The notes under the pieces: model-generated
What the model saw: only the letters and a program-made list of their open reading frames with translations
Databases searched by the model: none
Told to the model about the DNA's origin: nothing
Part shown: in pieces, positions 1 to 7,068 of the stretch
Layout: every line of letters begins with the position of its first letter
How positions within the stretch are numbered: position 1 is the first letter of the stretch
Translations under genes and position numbers: made by a program
Source: Desulfobulbaceae bacterium
GTDB taxonomy: Bacteria > Desulfobacterota > Desulfobulbia > Desulfobulbales > SURF-16
NCBI GenBank assembly: GCA_024763495.1
Contig: JANTFJ010000082.1
Location: 1-9,426 of the forward strand
DNA length: 9,426 nt
Direction of reading: 5' to 3'

Positions 1-82
1 GGTGCCGTAGATTTTCGTCATCAGACCGGTGCCGCGTATTAGTCATACGTAAACCGGACTGATGGCGGAAATATGCGGTGCC
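1..82 (+). other. Extended hairpin in left terminal repeat
   Basis: The plus strand folds on itself in one register. GGTGCCGTA pairs with TGCGGTGCC using G.T wobbles, then ATTTTCGTCATCAG pairs with CTGATGGCGGAAAT, then CCGGT with ACCGG. After a small internal loop, CGTAT pairs with ATACG around a 5-nt tip. Only a few positions are unpaired (G.A at 10/73, A.A at 25/58, one internal loop). The wobbles favour this strand, because the complementary strand would have A.C mismatches there. It is followed by a conserved 15-nt single-stranded tag at 83-97. It could be a ssDNA recombination hairpin, a structured RNA or an ERIC-like palindromic repeat. Confidence 0.8.
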
Positions 83-97
83 CTGTGAGCAGTTACG
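2..97. repeat. Left terminal inverted repeat (96 bp)
   Basis: Positions 2-97 match the reverse complement of 9331-9426 without gaps at 80 of 96 positions by hand count. The outer 17 nt (starting GTGCCGTAGATTTTCG) and the inner 25 nt (ending GTGAGCAGTTACG) are identical in both copies; the 16 differences lie almost entirely in the centre. The two copies enclose all genes in the window, as the ends of a transposon-like element would. I do not recognise the sequence as the end of a named IS family. No target-site duplication can be judged because the flanks lie outside the window. Confidence 0.9.
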
Positions 98-121
98 TTC
101 TATTTTGTAATCTTTGCGTAT

Positions 122-146
122 AGTAAGGCATAAAAAATGCGATACT
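122..146 (-). terminator. Weak hairpin downstream of last gene
   Basis: Eleven bases past the stop of the final gene, the minus-strand transcript can form AGTA..TACT and GCAT..ATGC stems separated by a 2x2 internal loop, with a T5 loop. There is no U-tract after the stem, so it is a poor match to an intrinsic terminator. It is the only hairpin between the last gene and the left terminal repeat. Confidence 0.25.
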
Positions 147-157
147 TTACGGGAAAA

Positions 158-1198
158 TTAAGATTTTCTTGGAACACCCATGATGTTTTTGTCATGCAGG
201 GTGTAGTCGTTGTTTATGTGGTGAGCTCCATATCGACAATGCCAACAGTTTTTACAACTCCTCGGCGGGTTTTCAGAATTAACCTGCTGCCTGAAAGTGT
301 TAAATTTATCCCCATGCCATATTGAGAAAAAATCTTCCTGGTTGATATCTCCCAGCACCTCATTGGCAACAGAACAGGCCTTAACGTGCCCGGAGTAGCT
401 TATTGAGGCTCTTTTAAATGGTTCGGGGCATTTCCTATGCCCCATAACAGCAATCTCCGCTTTATCATCAGCGCTTAAATTATTAGTTGATCCTGCCTGA
501 ATCGTGAATTTGATGCCTATTTTATCGGCATATTCTTCAGCTTCTTTTATTGTTTTCCGGGTGGTGCTGATATTTTCAGGAGACAGCGGATTCTTTAAGA
601 GTAAGGACCGGGAATGAGTAATAAAAAAATTAACGGCCAGGCCCTCAGTGAAATCTAATCTTTTTGCCAAATCACAAAGGGCGAAAATTTCATTACTGTT
701 ATCGGCCATAAAAACCATCATCAGCCTTAATTGGGGAAATATTGAATTATGTTCTTTTTTCATGACTGAAAGACGTTCAATATTGTTTATGACCTTTGTG
801 AACAGGTCCCGACCGTATAGTTTACGGTAAAATAGAGGATTTAATGTTGACAGGCTGAGGGTTAAATAGGTCAATTTTTCTCTGATTAGAAGTGTGCTTA
901 TATCCTTGGTTAAGGCAACTCCGTTAGTTGAGAAATATGTCTCACAGCCATGGGAGGCGACAAAAGAAAAACTGTCTGAAAACTGGGGATGAACCAAGGG
1001 CTCAAAACGGTTAAACAGGGTTACGGAATCGGCTTGTTTGAACGCTGGAGACAACTTTTTTATTAAAGAAAGGGGGATGTATTGGGCGGGGCCAAAGTCA
1101 TAGGCTGCCGTGTGACAAAAAATACATTTCAGATTACAAAAATTGACCATTTCGAGATCAATAATCCGTGGCCATTTCTCTTTATTTATTATATTCAC
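158..1198 (-). CDS. Radical SAM/SPASM-type enzyme (third of the operon)
   Basis: This 346-aa protein has a radical SAM core. C21, C25 and C28 (CNLKCIFC) bind the SAM-cleaving 4Fe-4S cluster, and FEPLVHP at 65-71 occupies the place of the usual GEP motif. The C-terminal third carries further cysteines (C257, C275, C315, C318, C321) in the arrangement of a SPASM-like auxiliary cluster domain, with GDIN and IW between them as is usual there. The start is GTG at 1198, overlapping the carbamoyltransferase stop as GTGA, so translation is probably coupled and no separate ribosome site is seen. The family covers peptide, sugar and cofactor modification; the operon context favours a small-molecule step. 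It is the most divergent of the three short radical SAM proteins here and lacks their NFI tail. Substrate unknown. Confidence 0.9.
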   Translation of the reverse strand: MNIINKEKWPRIIDLEMVNFCNLKCIFCHTAAYDFGPAQYIPLSLIKKLSPAFKQADSVTLFNRFEPLVHPQFSDSFSFVASHGCETYFSTNGVALTKDISTLLIREKLTYLTLSLSTLNPLFYRKLYGRDLFTKVINNIERLSVMKKEHNSIFPQLRLMMVFMADNSNEIFALCDLAKRLDFTEGLAVNFFITHSRSLLLKNPLSPENISTTRKTIKEAEEYADKIGIKFTIQAGSTNNLSADDKAEIAVMGHRKCPEPFKRASISYSGHVKACSVANEVLGDINQEDFFSIWHGDKFNTFRQQVNSENPPRSCKNCWHCRYGAHHINNDYTLHDKNIMGVPRKS

Positions 1199-2901
1199 AA
1201 CGATTCCTTTGTTAACAGATATGAGCCGAGAAACAGGCTGTCAAGTCCTGATGTGAAGAAGGAACGTAATGCGTCGGCGGGAGAATTTACAATTGGTTCT
1301 TCATTGAGGTTGAAGGAGGTGTTAAGAACCATGGGCAGGCCGGTTATTGTCTCTATTTCACTTAATAACTCATAGAATAATTGATTTTGCTCCGCATTCA
1401 CGGTCTGTATCCGGCACGAGCTGTCCGCGTGTACCGCAGCTGGCCCCTTCGCGGCCATTTCTTTCGTGACGCGAAACACTTTTTCCATAAAGGGAGCCTG
1501 TTGTTCCTTAAAATTACCCTGGAAGAAAATCGGCGCTTTTTCCTGTTTAACTGCCGCCGCGAATGGTCGGAATCCCTCTCTAAATTTTACTGCCCGGTTT
1601 AACTTTTCACGATTATTAACGTCTCGCACGTCGGCCAGTATGCTTCTGTTTCCCAGTGCACGCGGTCCGAATTCCATTGCCCCTTGAAACCAGCCAATGG
1701 TGTGGCCTGCCGTTACTAAACGTGCCGCCTCACGGGCCGGGTTGGTGAGGTAATTAACAGGGAGACGGAACCTTATCAGTTCCTCTTTGATTTGTTCATT
1801 ACTCCATCTGCGCCCCAGAAACGGGCTTATACCCTCTGGTCTTGGTGCCCCCTTGAGCGATGAAACATAAAGTGAGGATCCTATGGAATTACCCGCGTCA
1901 TCGGGGCAAAATGGTATAAACACGGCTTGACATTGCGGTACCATTTCTAAAATTTTTCCGTTAAAACAGGAATTCAGGAAGCTGCCACCGCTTAAACAAA
2001 GATTCTTCTGGCCGGTCTTCCTTAGGACATAACGCAGAAGAGATGAAAAAATCTCTTCAGTAATTTTTTGGGTAGCTGCCGCCAAATCAAAATGTTCCTG
2101 CCTGAGTGGGGCCTTGTCAGTTCTCGGCTCAAGGCCTAGATAGCTGTACATGACAGGTGATAATAAATTGTCGCGTTCAAAATTGTAGAAGTCAAAAAAG
2201 GAGAGATCCAGAGTTACCGCCCCCTCCTCAATTTTGATTAGTTCCTTAATTTTATCTATGTAACGGTTAGTATCTCCGAGGGCCGCCATACCCATAACTT
2301 TCCACTCATCTTTGTCAGCTCTGAAGCCAAGGAAATCAGTCATCGCTGAATAAAACTGGCCTATAGAGTGCGGGAAATTATGGGATTTGATTTGCTCAAT
2401 CTTACTGCCGCGGCCAACTCCCCAGGTTATAACCTCCTGTTCACCATAACCATCGCAGGTCAGGTAAGCGGCTTCTTCAAAGGGTGAAAGAAAGAAGGCT
2501 GTGGAGGCATGGCATAAGTGGTGTCTAACGTAGAAGAATTCAGGTTTTAAATTATCAACTGAGAGTGTGGCCACGTCCATTTGAGGGTCAAATACCTGCC
2601 CTGCCAAACGGTGAATAGCTGAATAAAGGCGCTGGCCTCCATAAGCTACCCAATCCGAAAATCCCGGTCGATAACGGGCGGCCAGCTGGATTACCGGATT
2701 CCAGCCGATGGCAACACCGTCAAGCTCATCAACGGTGATTCCATTAAGACTCAAACATTCATTAATCGCCAGCTGCGGATACGCTTTATCAAATTTTACA
2801 CGGCTTAAACGCTCTTCGAGCAGAGCGGCTTTTATATGTCCTTCGATATTTAAGGCGGCTGAACTATTGGTGCCGCTTTGATGTATGCCGAGAATTTTCA
2901 T
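1195..2901 (-). CDS. NodU/CmcH/TobZ-family O-carbamoyltransferase
   Basis: This 568-aa protein has the usual full length of the family. Such enzymes use carbamoyl phosphate and ATP to form carbamoyl-adenylate and pass the carbamoyl group to a hydroxyl of a sugar, antibiotic or Nod factor. The N-terminal part has the Kae1-like fold signature: MKILGIHQSGTNSSAAL at 1-17, RHHLCHAS at 126-133 with metal-binding histidines, and LTCDGYGE at 147-154. The C-terminal part has EFGPRALGNRS (410-420), RPFA (445-448), HADSSCRIQTV (491-501, where the family usually has HxDGTxRxQTV) and NTSFN (527-531). The ATG lies 15 bp after the upstream stop with no good Shine-Dalgarno. It is cytoplasmic, with no signal peptide. 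In this operon it probably caps a product made by the aminotransferase and radical SAM enzymes. Confidence 0.95.
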   Translation of the reverse strand: MKILGIHQSGTNSSAALNIEGHIKAALLEERLSRVKFDKAYPQLAINECLSLNGITVDELDGVAIGWNPVIQLAARYRPGFSDWVAYGGQRLYSAIHRLAGQVFDPQMDVATLSVDNLKPEFFYVRHHLCHASTAFFLSPFEEAAYLTCDGYGEQEVITWGVGRGSKIEQIKSHNFPHSIGQFYSAMTDFLGFRADKDEWKVMGMAALGDTNRYIDKIKELIKIEEGAVTLDLSFFDFYNFERDNLLSPVMYSYLGLEPRTDKAPLRQEHFDLAAATQKITEEIFSSLLRYVLRKTGQKNLCLSGGSFLNSCFNGKILEMVPQCQAVFIPFCPDDAGNSIGSSLYVSSLKGAPRPEGISPFLGRRWSNEQIKEELIRFRLPVNYLTNPAREAARLVTAGHTIGWFQGAMEFGPRALGNRSILADVRDVNNREKLNRAVKFREGFRPFAAAVKQEKAPIFFQGNFKEQQAPFMEKVFRVTKEMAAKGPAAVHADSSCRIQTVNAEQNQLFYELLSEIETITGLPMVLNTSFNLNEEPIVNSPADALRSFFTSGLDSLFLGSYLLTKESL

Positions 2902-2916
2902 GTCGTTTTAGCGAGG

Positions 2917-3960
2917 TTATATGAAATTCATATGGAGATCCGGGTTATCAACAAAAAAACCCTCCAAAATCATATTAAGCCGGTGATATTTACACCCTTT
3001 AACACAATTTTTCATGTTGATGTCAGCAATCGCCTGGCAGTGTTTTTCTCCATACCATATTTCAGCAAGGAAATTTTTATTTATGTTACCAATTATGGAG
3101 TCCGGGTAGATATTACCGCAAAAGGCGACCGCGCCATCCTCCTCAATATAGGGGCTGATTGAATGAGCCCGGCATTTTGAGTACGGCCGGTCTTCATCCT
3201 CTCCCAATACATCATGAAACTGCTTGACCTTGGTGTAAACCTCTAATCTGCCGGCGGCAATTTCTTTTGCTTTTCCCAGGAGTTGACGGGCCTCGTTTAA
3301 ATCAAGTTCATTTTGGGGATGATCCGGGTTGTGTTTATTTTTATAAACCGGTTTGTAGGACAGATAGTCAACCCCGAGGTCCACAGCCAGTTCAGCCATT
3401 TTTATGATGTCATTTTTGTTGAGATGGCAGGCCGCGAATTGAATACCAATGGTAGGTAGCTTTAATTTACCCCTTAATCTGACGAAATTTTCTATATTTT
3501 TTACTATTTCCCTGAAGTCATTTGTCTGGTGGCAGCAGTGATGAATTTCCGGAGTAGCGGCGTCAAGGCTTACTCTGACAAAGGTGGCGGTGAGCAGGGA
3601 TTGGGCTATGTCACCAGTTAGACGGGAACCGTTGGTGAATAGACCTGTCTCGAGTCCTATATCCCTGATGCCATGAATAAGTTTTACGAAATCCGGATGT
3701 AGCGTGGGCTCTCCCATTCCCACTATTGTTACCGCTTTTAAGCCCCATTGTTCATGGGCTTCCCTTAGGGCGTTGAGTAAGGTTTCGCGGTCAATGGCAA
3801 TCCCCTGTTTGGCGTAATCTATATAGCACCACCGGCAATTATGATTACATTTGGAGATAAAGCCTATTGACATATGATAAGGATTTATTCGCCCTGTTTC
3901 TTTATAGTTTATTAATGTTTCCGGGTGATAAAGTATTTTGCTGAAATCTATTCGTTTCAT
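2917..3960 (-). CDS. Radical SAM enzyme with auxiliary Fe-S domain (paralogue A)
   Basis: This 347-aa protein has the radical SAM triad C38, C42 and C45 (CNHNCRWC), GMGEPTLHP at 81-89 (SAM contact), LFTNG at 107-111 and VRVSLDA at 128-134. C263, C281, C319 and C323 form a SPASM/Twitch-like set that could hold one extra 4Fe-4S cluster. It is clearly related to the protein at 5076-6140: both begin with a YHP motif before the core, share VDYxSxKP (198-204 here), and end in NPxxHxNFI. It begins 9 bp after the aminotransferase stop. MoaA-like radical SAM proteins of this type act as dehydrogenases, epimerases or maturases. Pairing with an aminotransferase would fit alcohol oxidation to a ketone before amination, but that is an inference. 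Substrate unknown. Confidence 0.92.
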   Translation of the reverse strand: MKRIDFSKILYHPETLINYKETGRINPYHMSIGFISKCNHNCRWCYIDYAKQGIAIDRETLLNALREAHEQWGLKAVTIVGMGEPTLHPDFVKLIHGIRDIGLETGLFTNGSRLTGDIAQSLLTATFVRVSLDAATPEIHHCCHQTNDFREIVKNIENFVRLRGKLKLPTIGIQFAACHLNKNDIIKMAELAVDLGVDYLSYKPVYKNKHNPDHPQNELDLNEARQLLGKAKEIAAGRLEVYTKVKQFHDVLGEDEDRPYSKCRAHSISPYIEEDGAVAFCGNIYPDSIIGNINKNFLAEIWYGEKHCQAIADINMKNCVKGCKYHRLNMILEGFFVDNPDLHMNFI

Positions 3961-3969
3961 GATGAAATA

Positions 3970-5079
3970 TTATGTGTAAAATGATTTTATTGTTTCGCAT
4001 ACCTTGCTAATCTCTCCTTCAGACATATCTCCTCTGATGGGAAGTGAAAGCACCCGATGGGCAAGTTTTCTCGTTACCTGTAAATGTTCGCTGTCATACC
4101 TTTGATATGGCGCCTGCTCGTGCTGGAATCTGGGGTAATGAACAGCGGAATGTATTCCTTTTCTTAACAAATATCTATGTAAATCATCTCTTTTGTCGCA
4201 TTGAATTATAAATAACTGATAAACTCCCTGCCGTCCTTTACCTTCATTTACCATTTCGCATAAATTGCTGAGTTCGCTGTTGTATATTGCGGCAATGTGC
4301 CTTTTGGCTGCGATAATTCTGTCGATATGCCGCATGCGAATATGTAGCACCGCCGCCTGAATTTCATCTAATCTACTGTTAAAACCTATTCTTTTCTGTG
4401 AAAATTTATCTTCTAAACCATGATTTCTTAGTTGGCGGCAGCATTCATAAACGTCTTGATCATCTGTCACCAAGGCTCCCCCATCACCGAGGCAGCCAAT
4501 ATTTTTTAGTGGGTGGAATGAAAAGCAGCCAGTTTTGCCTATACTGCCTGCCTTGTGCCCGTTATATACTGCTCCCAACGCCTGTGCGGCATCTTCTATA
4601 ACAGCTATATGGTAGAGTGCCGCTAATTGGTTGATATCTTTCATGTGGCAGGGCATTCCGGTCAAATGTACACAGATTATCGCCTTGGTTCTACTAGTGA
4701 TCATTGGCTCTATTGTTGCCGCGGAAAGCAGCATATCGCTTGGCTCAACATCAGCGAAGACCGGGATCGCGCCACAATTAACAACCGAGTTGGCTACCGC
4801 CCAGAAGACATTGGCTGGTATAATTACCTCATCCCCTGTTCTGATATTTAGGGCCAGCAGGGACATGAAAATGGCATCGGTACCGGAGTTTAAAGTAACC
4901 GCCCAGCGAGAACCACAATATGCGGCCAGTTCTTTTTCAAAAGAATTAACCATATTGCGGCAAATAAATTGCCCGCCCTCCAATATGTCTGATATGGCGC
5001 TTAAAATGTTTTTGTGTTCAGGACTGCCCTTCGGTATGCCGAGATTAACAAAGGGTACTGAAATATCTGGGGCTTTCAT
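3970..5079 (-). CDS. DegT/DnrJ/EryC1/StrS-family PLP aminotransferase
   Basis: This 369-aa protein is full length for the sugar aminotransferase family, fold-type I PLP enzymes that move an amino group, usually from glutamate or glutamine, onto a keto-sugar or keto-cyclitol. Visible motifs are NSGTDAI (64-70, phosphate-binding loop), IEDAAQALGA (161-170, the Asp that contacts the PLP pyridine nitrogen), FSFHPLKNIGCLGDGGAL (186-203, with K192 the predicted Schiff-base lysine) and NSRLDEIQAA (234-243). The ATG overlaps the TGA of the upstream radical SAM gene as ATGA, so the two are probably translated together. No nucleotide-sugar dehydratase accompanies it, so the keto substrate must come from elsewhere or from one of the radical SAM enzymes. 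The relation to StrS- and perosamine-type enzymes cannot be resolved by eye. Confidence 0.95.
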   Translation of the reverse strand: MKAPDISVPFVNLGIPKGSPEHKNILSAISDILEGGQFICRNMVNSFEKELAAYCGSRWAVTLNSGTDAIFMSLLALNIRTGDEVIIPANVFWAVANSVVNCGAIPVFADVEPSDMLLSAATIEPMITSRTKAIICVHLTGMPCHMKDINQLAALYHIAVIEDAAQALGAVYNGHKAGSIGKTGCFSFHPLKNIGCLGDGGALVTDDQDVYECCRQLRNHGLEDKFSQKRIGFNSRLDEIQAAVLHIRMRHIDRIIAAKRHIAAIYNSELSNLCEMVNEGKGRQGVYQLFIIQCDKRDDLHRYLLRKGIHSAVHYPRFQHEQAPYQRYDSEHLQVTRKLAHRVLSLPIRGDMSEGEISKVCETIKSFYT

Positions 5080-6140
5080 ATAAAATTAACGTGAGCCGGA
5101 GGGTTTTTGAGGGCGCATAAATATTGGTTGATTTGATCAAGACGGCATGCCTGACGGCATTTTTTTTGAACCATGGAACTTAGACGGTCAATGACCTTTT
5201 GTTTGCGCTCTGAACGCCATACCTCCTGAAATGAATTTTCGTTAAGATTACCATAGGCGCACAATTTATCCCCCATGAATGTGTTACAGGCGTATAGATA
5301 GCCGTCTGCTTCAAGATAACATAAAAAGGGCAGTCCCAGGCATTTATCGTAGGGCTTTTCGGTGTTGTTCAGGGCGGCAAGAGAATTCTTGCGGATAATT
5401 ACCCTAAAATTATTATCCGCAACGGATTCTATGTTTTTGATATCTGCAATTGCCAGTTTAGCTTGCGGCTTGATGCTTTGCTGGTGAATACTATCCGGGT
5501 GTTGGGAGTATGGCTTTAAAGAAAAATAATCGACGCCGATTGTTTTCATTTCCCTGGTTAGAGATAATAACTCATGTTGGTTTTTGTCCAAAATTAAACA
5601 TTGGGCCCCAATGGTTATAGTGGAGTTCAATTCTTTTTTTAACTTCACCAGTTTCCTGATATTATCTTGCACCAAATCATATTGTATCTCCGGGCAGCCG
5701 TGTATTTCTGAGTAGGAGCCGGGGGAGCCGGCATTGAAACTGATTCTAATCCAGGATAAATTTTCTACCAATGTCCTGGATATTTCCTCCTTTAATAAAG
5801 CGCCATTGGTACTCATGCCTACGTCAATCCCACTCTTTACCGCCTGGGTAACAAAATCTGCAATGTTGGGATGCAGTAGCGGCTCACCAGTACCCGCGAA
5901 AACGATACTCTTAACACCACAGTCAGCCATTTCGCTGATTGCGGTGTTCAATGAGTCTTTACTGAATATATCCCCCTGATAACCAGTATAATCAAAGGCG
6001 CAAAAACAACATCGGTAATTGCATCGGTTAACAGCGCTGATTTCTACGTAAATGGGATAAATATCTTTTCCTTCACTCCAGTCAGAAACTCTGTGGGGAT
6101 GGTATATCAATTTATGGCTGTCGATTGCAAAATTGTTCAT
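5076..6140 (-). CDS. Radical SAM enzyme with auxiliary Fe-S domain (paralogue B)
   Basis: This 354-aa protein has the radical SAM triad C40, C44 and C47 (CNYRCCFC), AGTGEPLLHP at 82-91, STNG at 110-113 and IRISFNAG at 131-138. Auxiliary-cluster cysteines are probably C267, C285, C328 and C332, with additional C274 and C294. The N-terminal pattern YHPHRV..W..G..IYPIYVEIS before the core is typical of a MoaA-like radical SAM family often seen beside sugar or natural-product genes. It shares the terminal NPxxHxNFI motif with the protein at 2917-3960. It overlaps the aminotransferase start by 4 bp. Upstream of the ATG there is only a weak GAGAAA-like ribosome site; the start is supported by alignment of YHP with the paralogue. 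Substrate unknown. Confidence 0.92.
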   Translation of the reverse strand: MNNFAIDSHKLIYHPHRVSDWSEGKDIYPIYVEISAVNRCNYRCCFCAFDYTGYQGDIFSKDSLNTAISEMADCGVKSIVFAGTGEPLLHPNIADFVTQAVKSGIDVGMSTNGALLKEEISRTLVENLSWIRISFNAGSPGSYSEIHGCPEIQYDLVQDNIRKLVKLKKELNSTITIGAQCLILDKNQHELLSLTREMKTIGVDYFSLKPYSQHPDSIHQQSIKPQAKLAIADIKNIESVADNNFRVIIRKNSLAALNNTEKPYDKCLGLPFLCYLEADGYLYACNTFMGDKLCAYGNLNENSFQEVWRSERKQKVIDRLSSMVQKKCRQACRLDQINQYLCALKNPPAHVNFI

Positions 6141-6220
6141 AAAATTATCATTTCTCGATTGTTAAGGGATTAATAAAGTGGAACCAATGCCGGGGAATAG
6201 ATTTTCATGCTGTTCCTCTG
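6141..6220. other. Spacer before paralogue B
   Basis: This 80-bp spacer separates the pseudogene stop from the start of the gene at 5076-6140. Apart from the possible 12-codon ORF (6170-6208) I see no convincing promoter or hairpin. If the five downstream genes have their own promoter, it is probably here or within the pseudogene. Confidence 0.4.
6170..6208 (-). CDS. Possible 12-codon leader ORF
   Basis: MKIYSPALVPLY lies between the broken copy (6221-6834) and the radical SAM gene at 6140. Its ATG (6208-6206) is preceded by AGAGGA at about 6 nt, the best Shine-Dalgarno seen in the window, whereas the full-length genes have weak or no such sites. It ends 29 bp before the next start. It could be a leader peptide, the stump of a lost gene whose start resembled MKI.. 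of the intact B12-type enzyme, or chance. Nothing in the peptide itself identifies a function. Confidence 0.25.
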   Translation of the reverse strand: MKIYSPALVPLY

Positions 6221-6834
6221 TTAATATTCTGAAAACAAACTGTTCCAAGCTAATACCATATTATCAGCTATGCCGTTGTTACTGAGCATACCTGTTGCCT
6301 TTTGGTGTTCTACCCAAGGTAGTATTAAAAAGAATGCCTCTCTGTTTTTTTGTTAAGTGATTCGACTAATTGGCCCATAAAATTTTTATTAACCCGGAAA
6401 TCACGGCTGTCAAGAACAGCTTTGACCCGCAGACCGGAAAAATCTATATCTTTACTGAATGTGGTAAAATATCTGTCCATAGCTGGAATAACTACCACTT
6501 CATGATGTGAATTTCTTAATTAGTCTATGGTTTGTTGAAATTTATTAAAAAAATGTGCCATGTGGGGTATTTGTCTGGCGGTCACATGCATCTTTCTACA
6601 ACAGTTGACGCATAGAAAATTTATTCCCAACAAACCAATGAGCGACGCGGAATTGGGTATCTTTTCATCTCTAACCTCCAATGGATAGGTCTGACTAATC
6701 GTAATTGGGTGGCGACATGATGGACATTCCAGGGCTAGGGTTGATGTCCATTGGCCGGTTTGTGCTGCTTTCTTAATGATTGTTAGGCGTTTACAGCCAT
6801 TGTCTAAACAATTTGTTGTTTTAATTTTTAAATC
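6221..6834 (-). pseudogene. Broken paralogue of the C-terminal module of the B12-type radical SAM gene
   Basis: Translation of this stretch aligns with residues of about 441-637 of the intact protein at 7307-9229. Matching pieces are ECPSC, NFLCVNCCRKMH (intact NFLCPNCCRKMH), VVVIPAMDRYF (VVLLPAMDRYF), KAVLDSRDF (AAVLDSRNF), NFMGQLVESLN (KFMGKTVEPLN) and, after a frameshift, AFFLILPWVEHQKA (AIFIILPWIEYKKA). Damage is limited to an in-frame TAA at 6522-6520, a frameshift near the T7 run at 6345-6351, and loss of everything N-terminal to the zinc ribbon. The whole B12 and radical SAM part is missing. The REP-like repeats at 6841-7065 lie directly at its upstream edge. It is probably a remnant of a second tandem copy. 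Confidence 0.88.
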
Positions 6835-6840
6835 TCAAAT

Positions 6841-6864
6841 CGCCTGCAGGCAGGCTCCTACAGG
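6841..6864. repeat. REP-like palindrome (GTAGGAGCCTGC type)
   Basis: On the minus strand this reads CCTGTAGGAGCCTGCCTGCA followed by GGCG. That resembles GTAGGAGCCTGC...GCAGGCG repeats common between genes of many gammaproteobacteria (recognition from memory, not from a search). It contains the perfect palindrome GCCTGCAGGC at 6842-6851. It abuts the truncated edge of the pseudogene. Confidence 0.6.
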
Positions 6865-6865
6865 T

Positions 6866-6931
6866 GTAGGGTGCATACCATGCACCAAAAAAATGATGCC
6901 GGAGAAATATGGTGCGTGATACGCACCCTAC
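6866..6931. repeat. Inverted-pair repeat (GTAGGGTGC arms)
   Basis: The arms at 6866-6886 (GTAGGGTGCATACCATGCAC..) and 6911-6931 (GGTGCGTGATACGCACCCTA..) are reverse complements at 18 of 21 positions, separated by 24 bp. The GTAGGGTGC..GCACC motif is a widespread REP/MITE-like intergenic repeat. No coding function. Confidence 0.75.
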
Positions 6932-6963
6932 GCATTTTCTTCATATATGGTGGTGGCACAACC

Positions 6964-7065
6964 ATAGGTCTGATTGAGCGCAGCGAAATCAGACAGTCAA
7001 CTGGTTATTGTCCGCTCTCGATGTCTCGCTTTGCTCGCTTATCGGCTACGCTCAAGCAGACCTAC
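6964..7065. repeat. BIME-like inverted pair (TAGGTCTGATTGAGCG type)
   Basis: Positions 6964-6984 (ATAGGTCTGATTGAGCGCAG.) and 7045-7065 on the opposite strand (GTAGGTCTGCTTGAGCGTAG.) match at 18 of 21 positions, giving a head-to-head pair about 100 bp long. The left member continues into its own hairpin (TCTGATT..AATCAGA). Such GTAGGTCTGATTGAGCG units look like dispersed REP elements. Confidence 0.7.
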
Positions 7066-7068
7066 AAT

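Noticed and set aside
1..97. Integron attC site
   Set aside because: The hairpin form is suggestive, but the conserved RYYYAAC and GTTRRRY core sites are absent, the two copies are in opposite orientation, and no integrase is present.
4631..5083. Plus-strand 150-codon open frame opposite the aminotransferase
   Set aside because: It is fully antisense to a gene with complete family motifs; its length follows from the codon use of that gene.
6170..6208. RiPP precursor peptide for the SPASM-type enzymes
   Set aside because: A 12-residue peptide is too short for a leader plus core, and no RRE domain, peptidase or transporter is present.
6964..6995. Relation between the ATCAGAC motif in the REP unit and the same motif in the terminal hairpins
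   Set aside because: Only about 7 bases are shared and the contexts differ; this is expected by chance.
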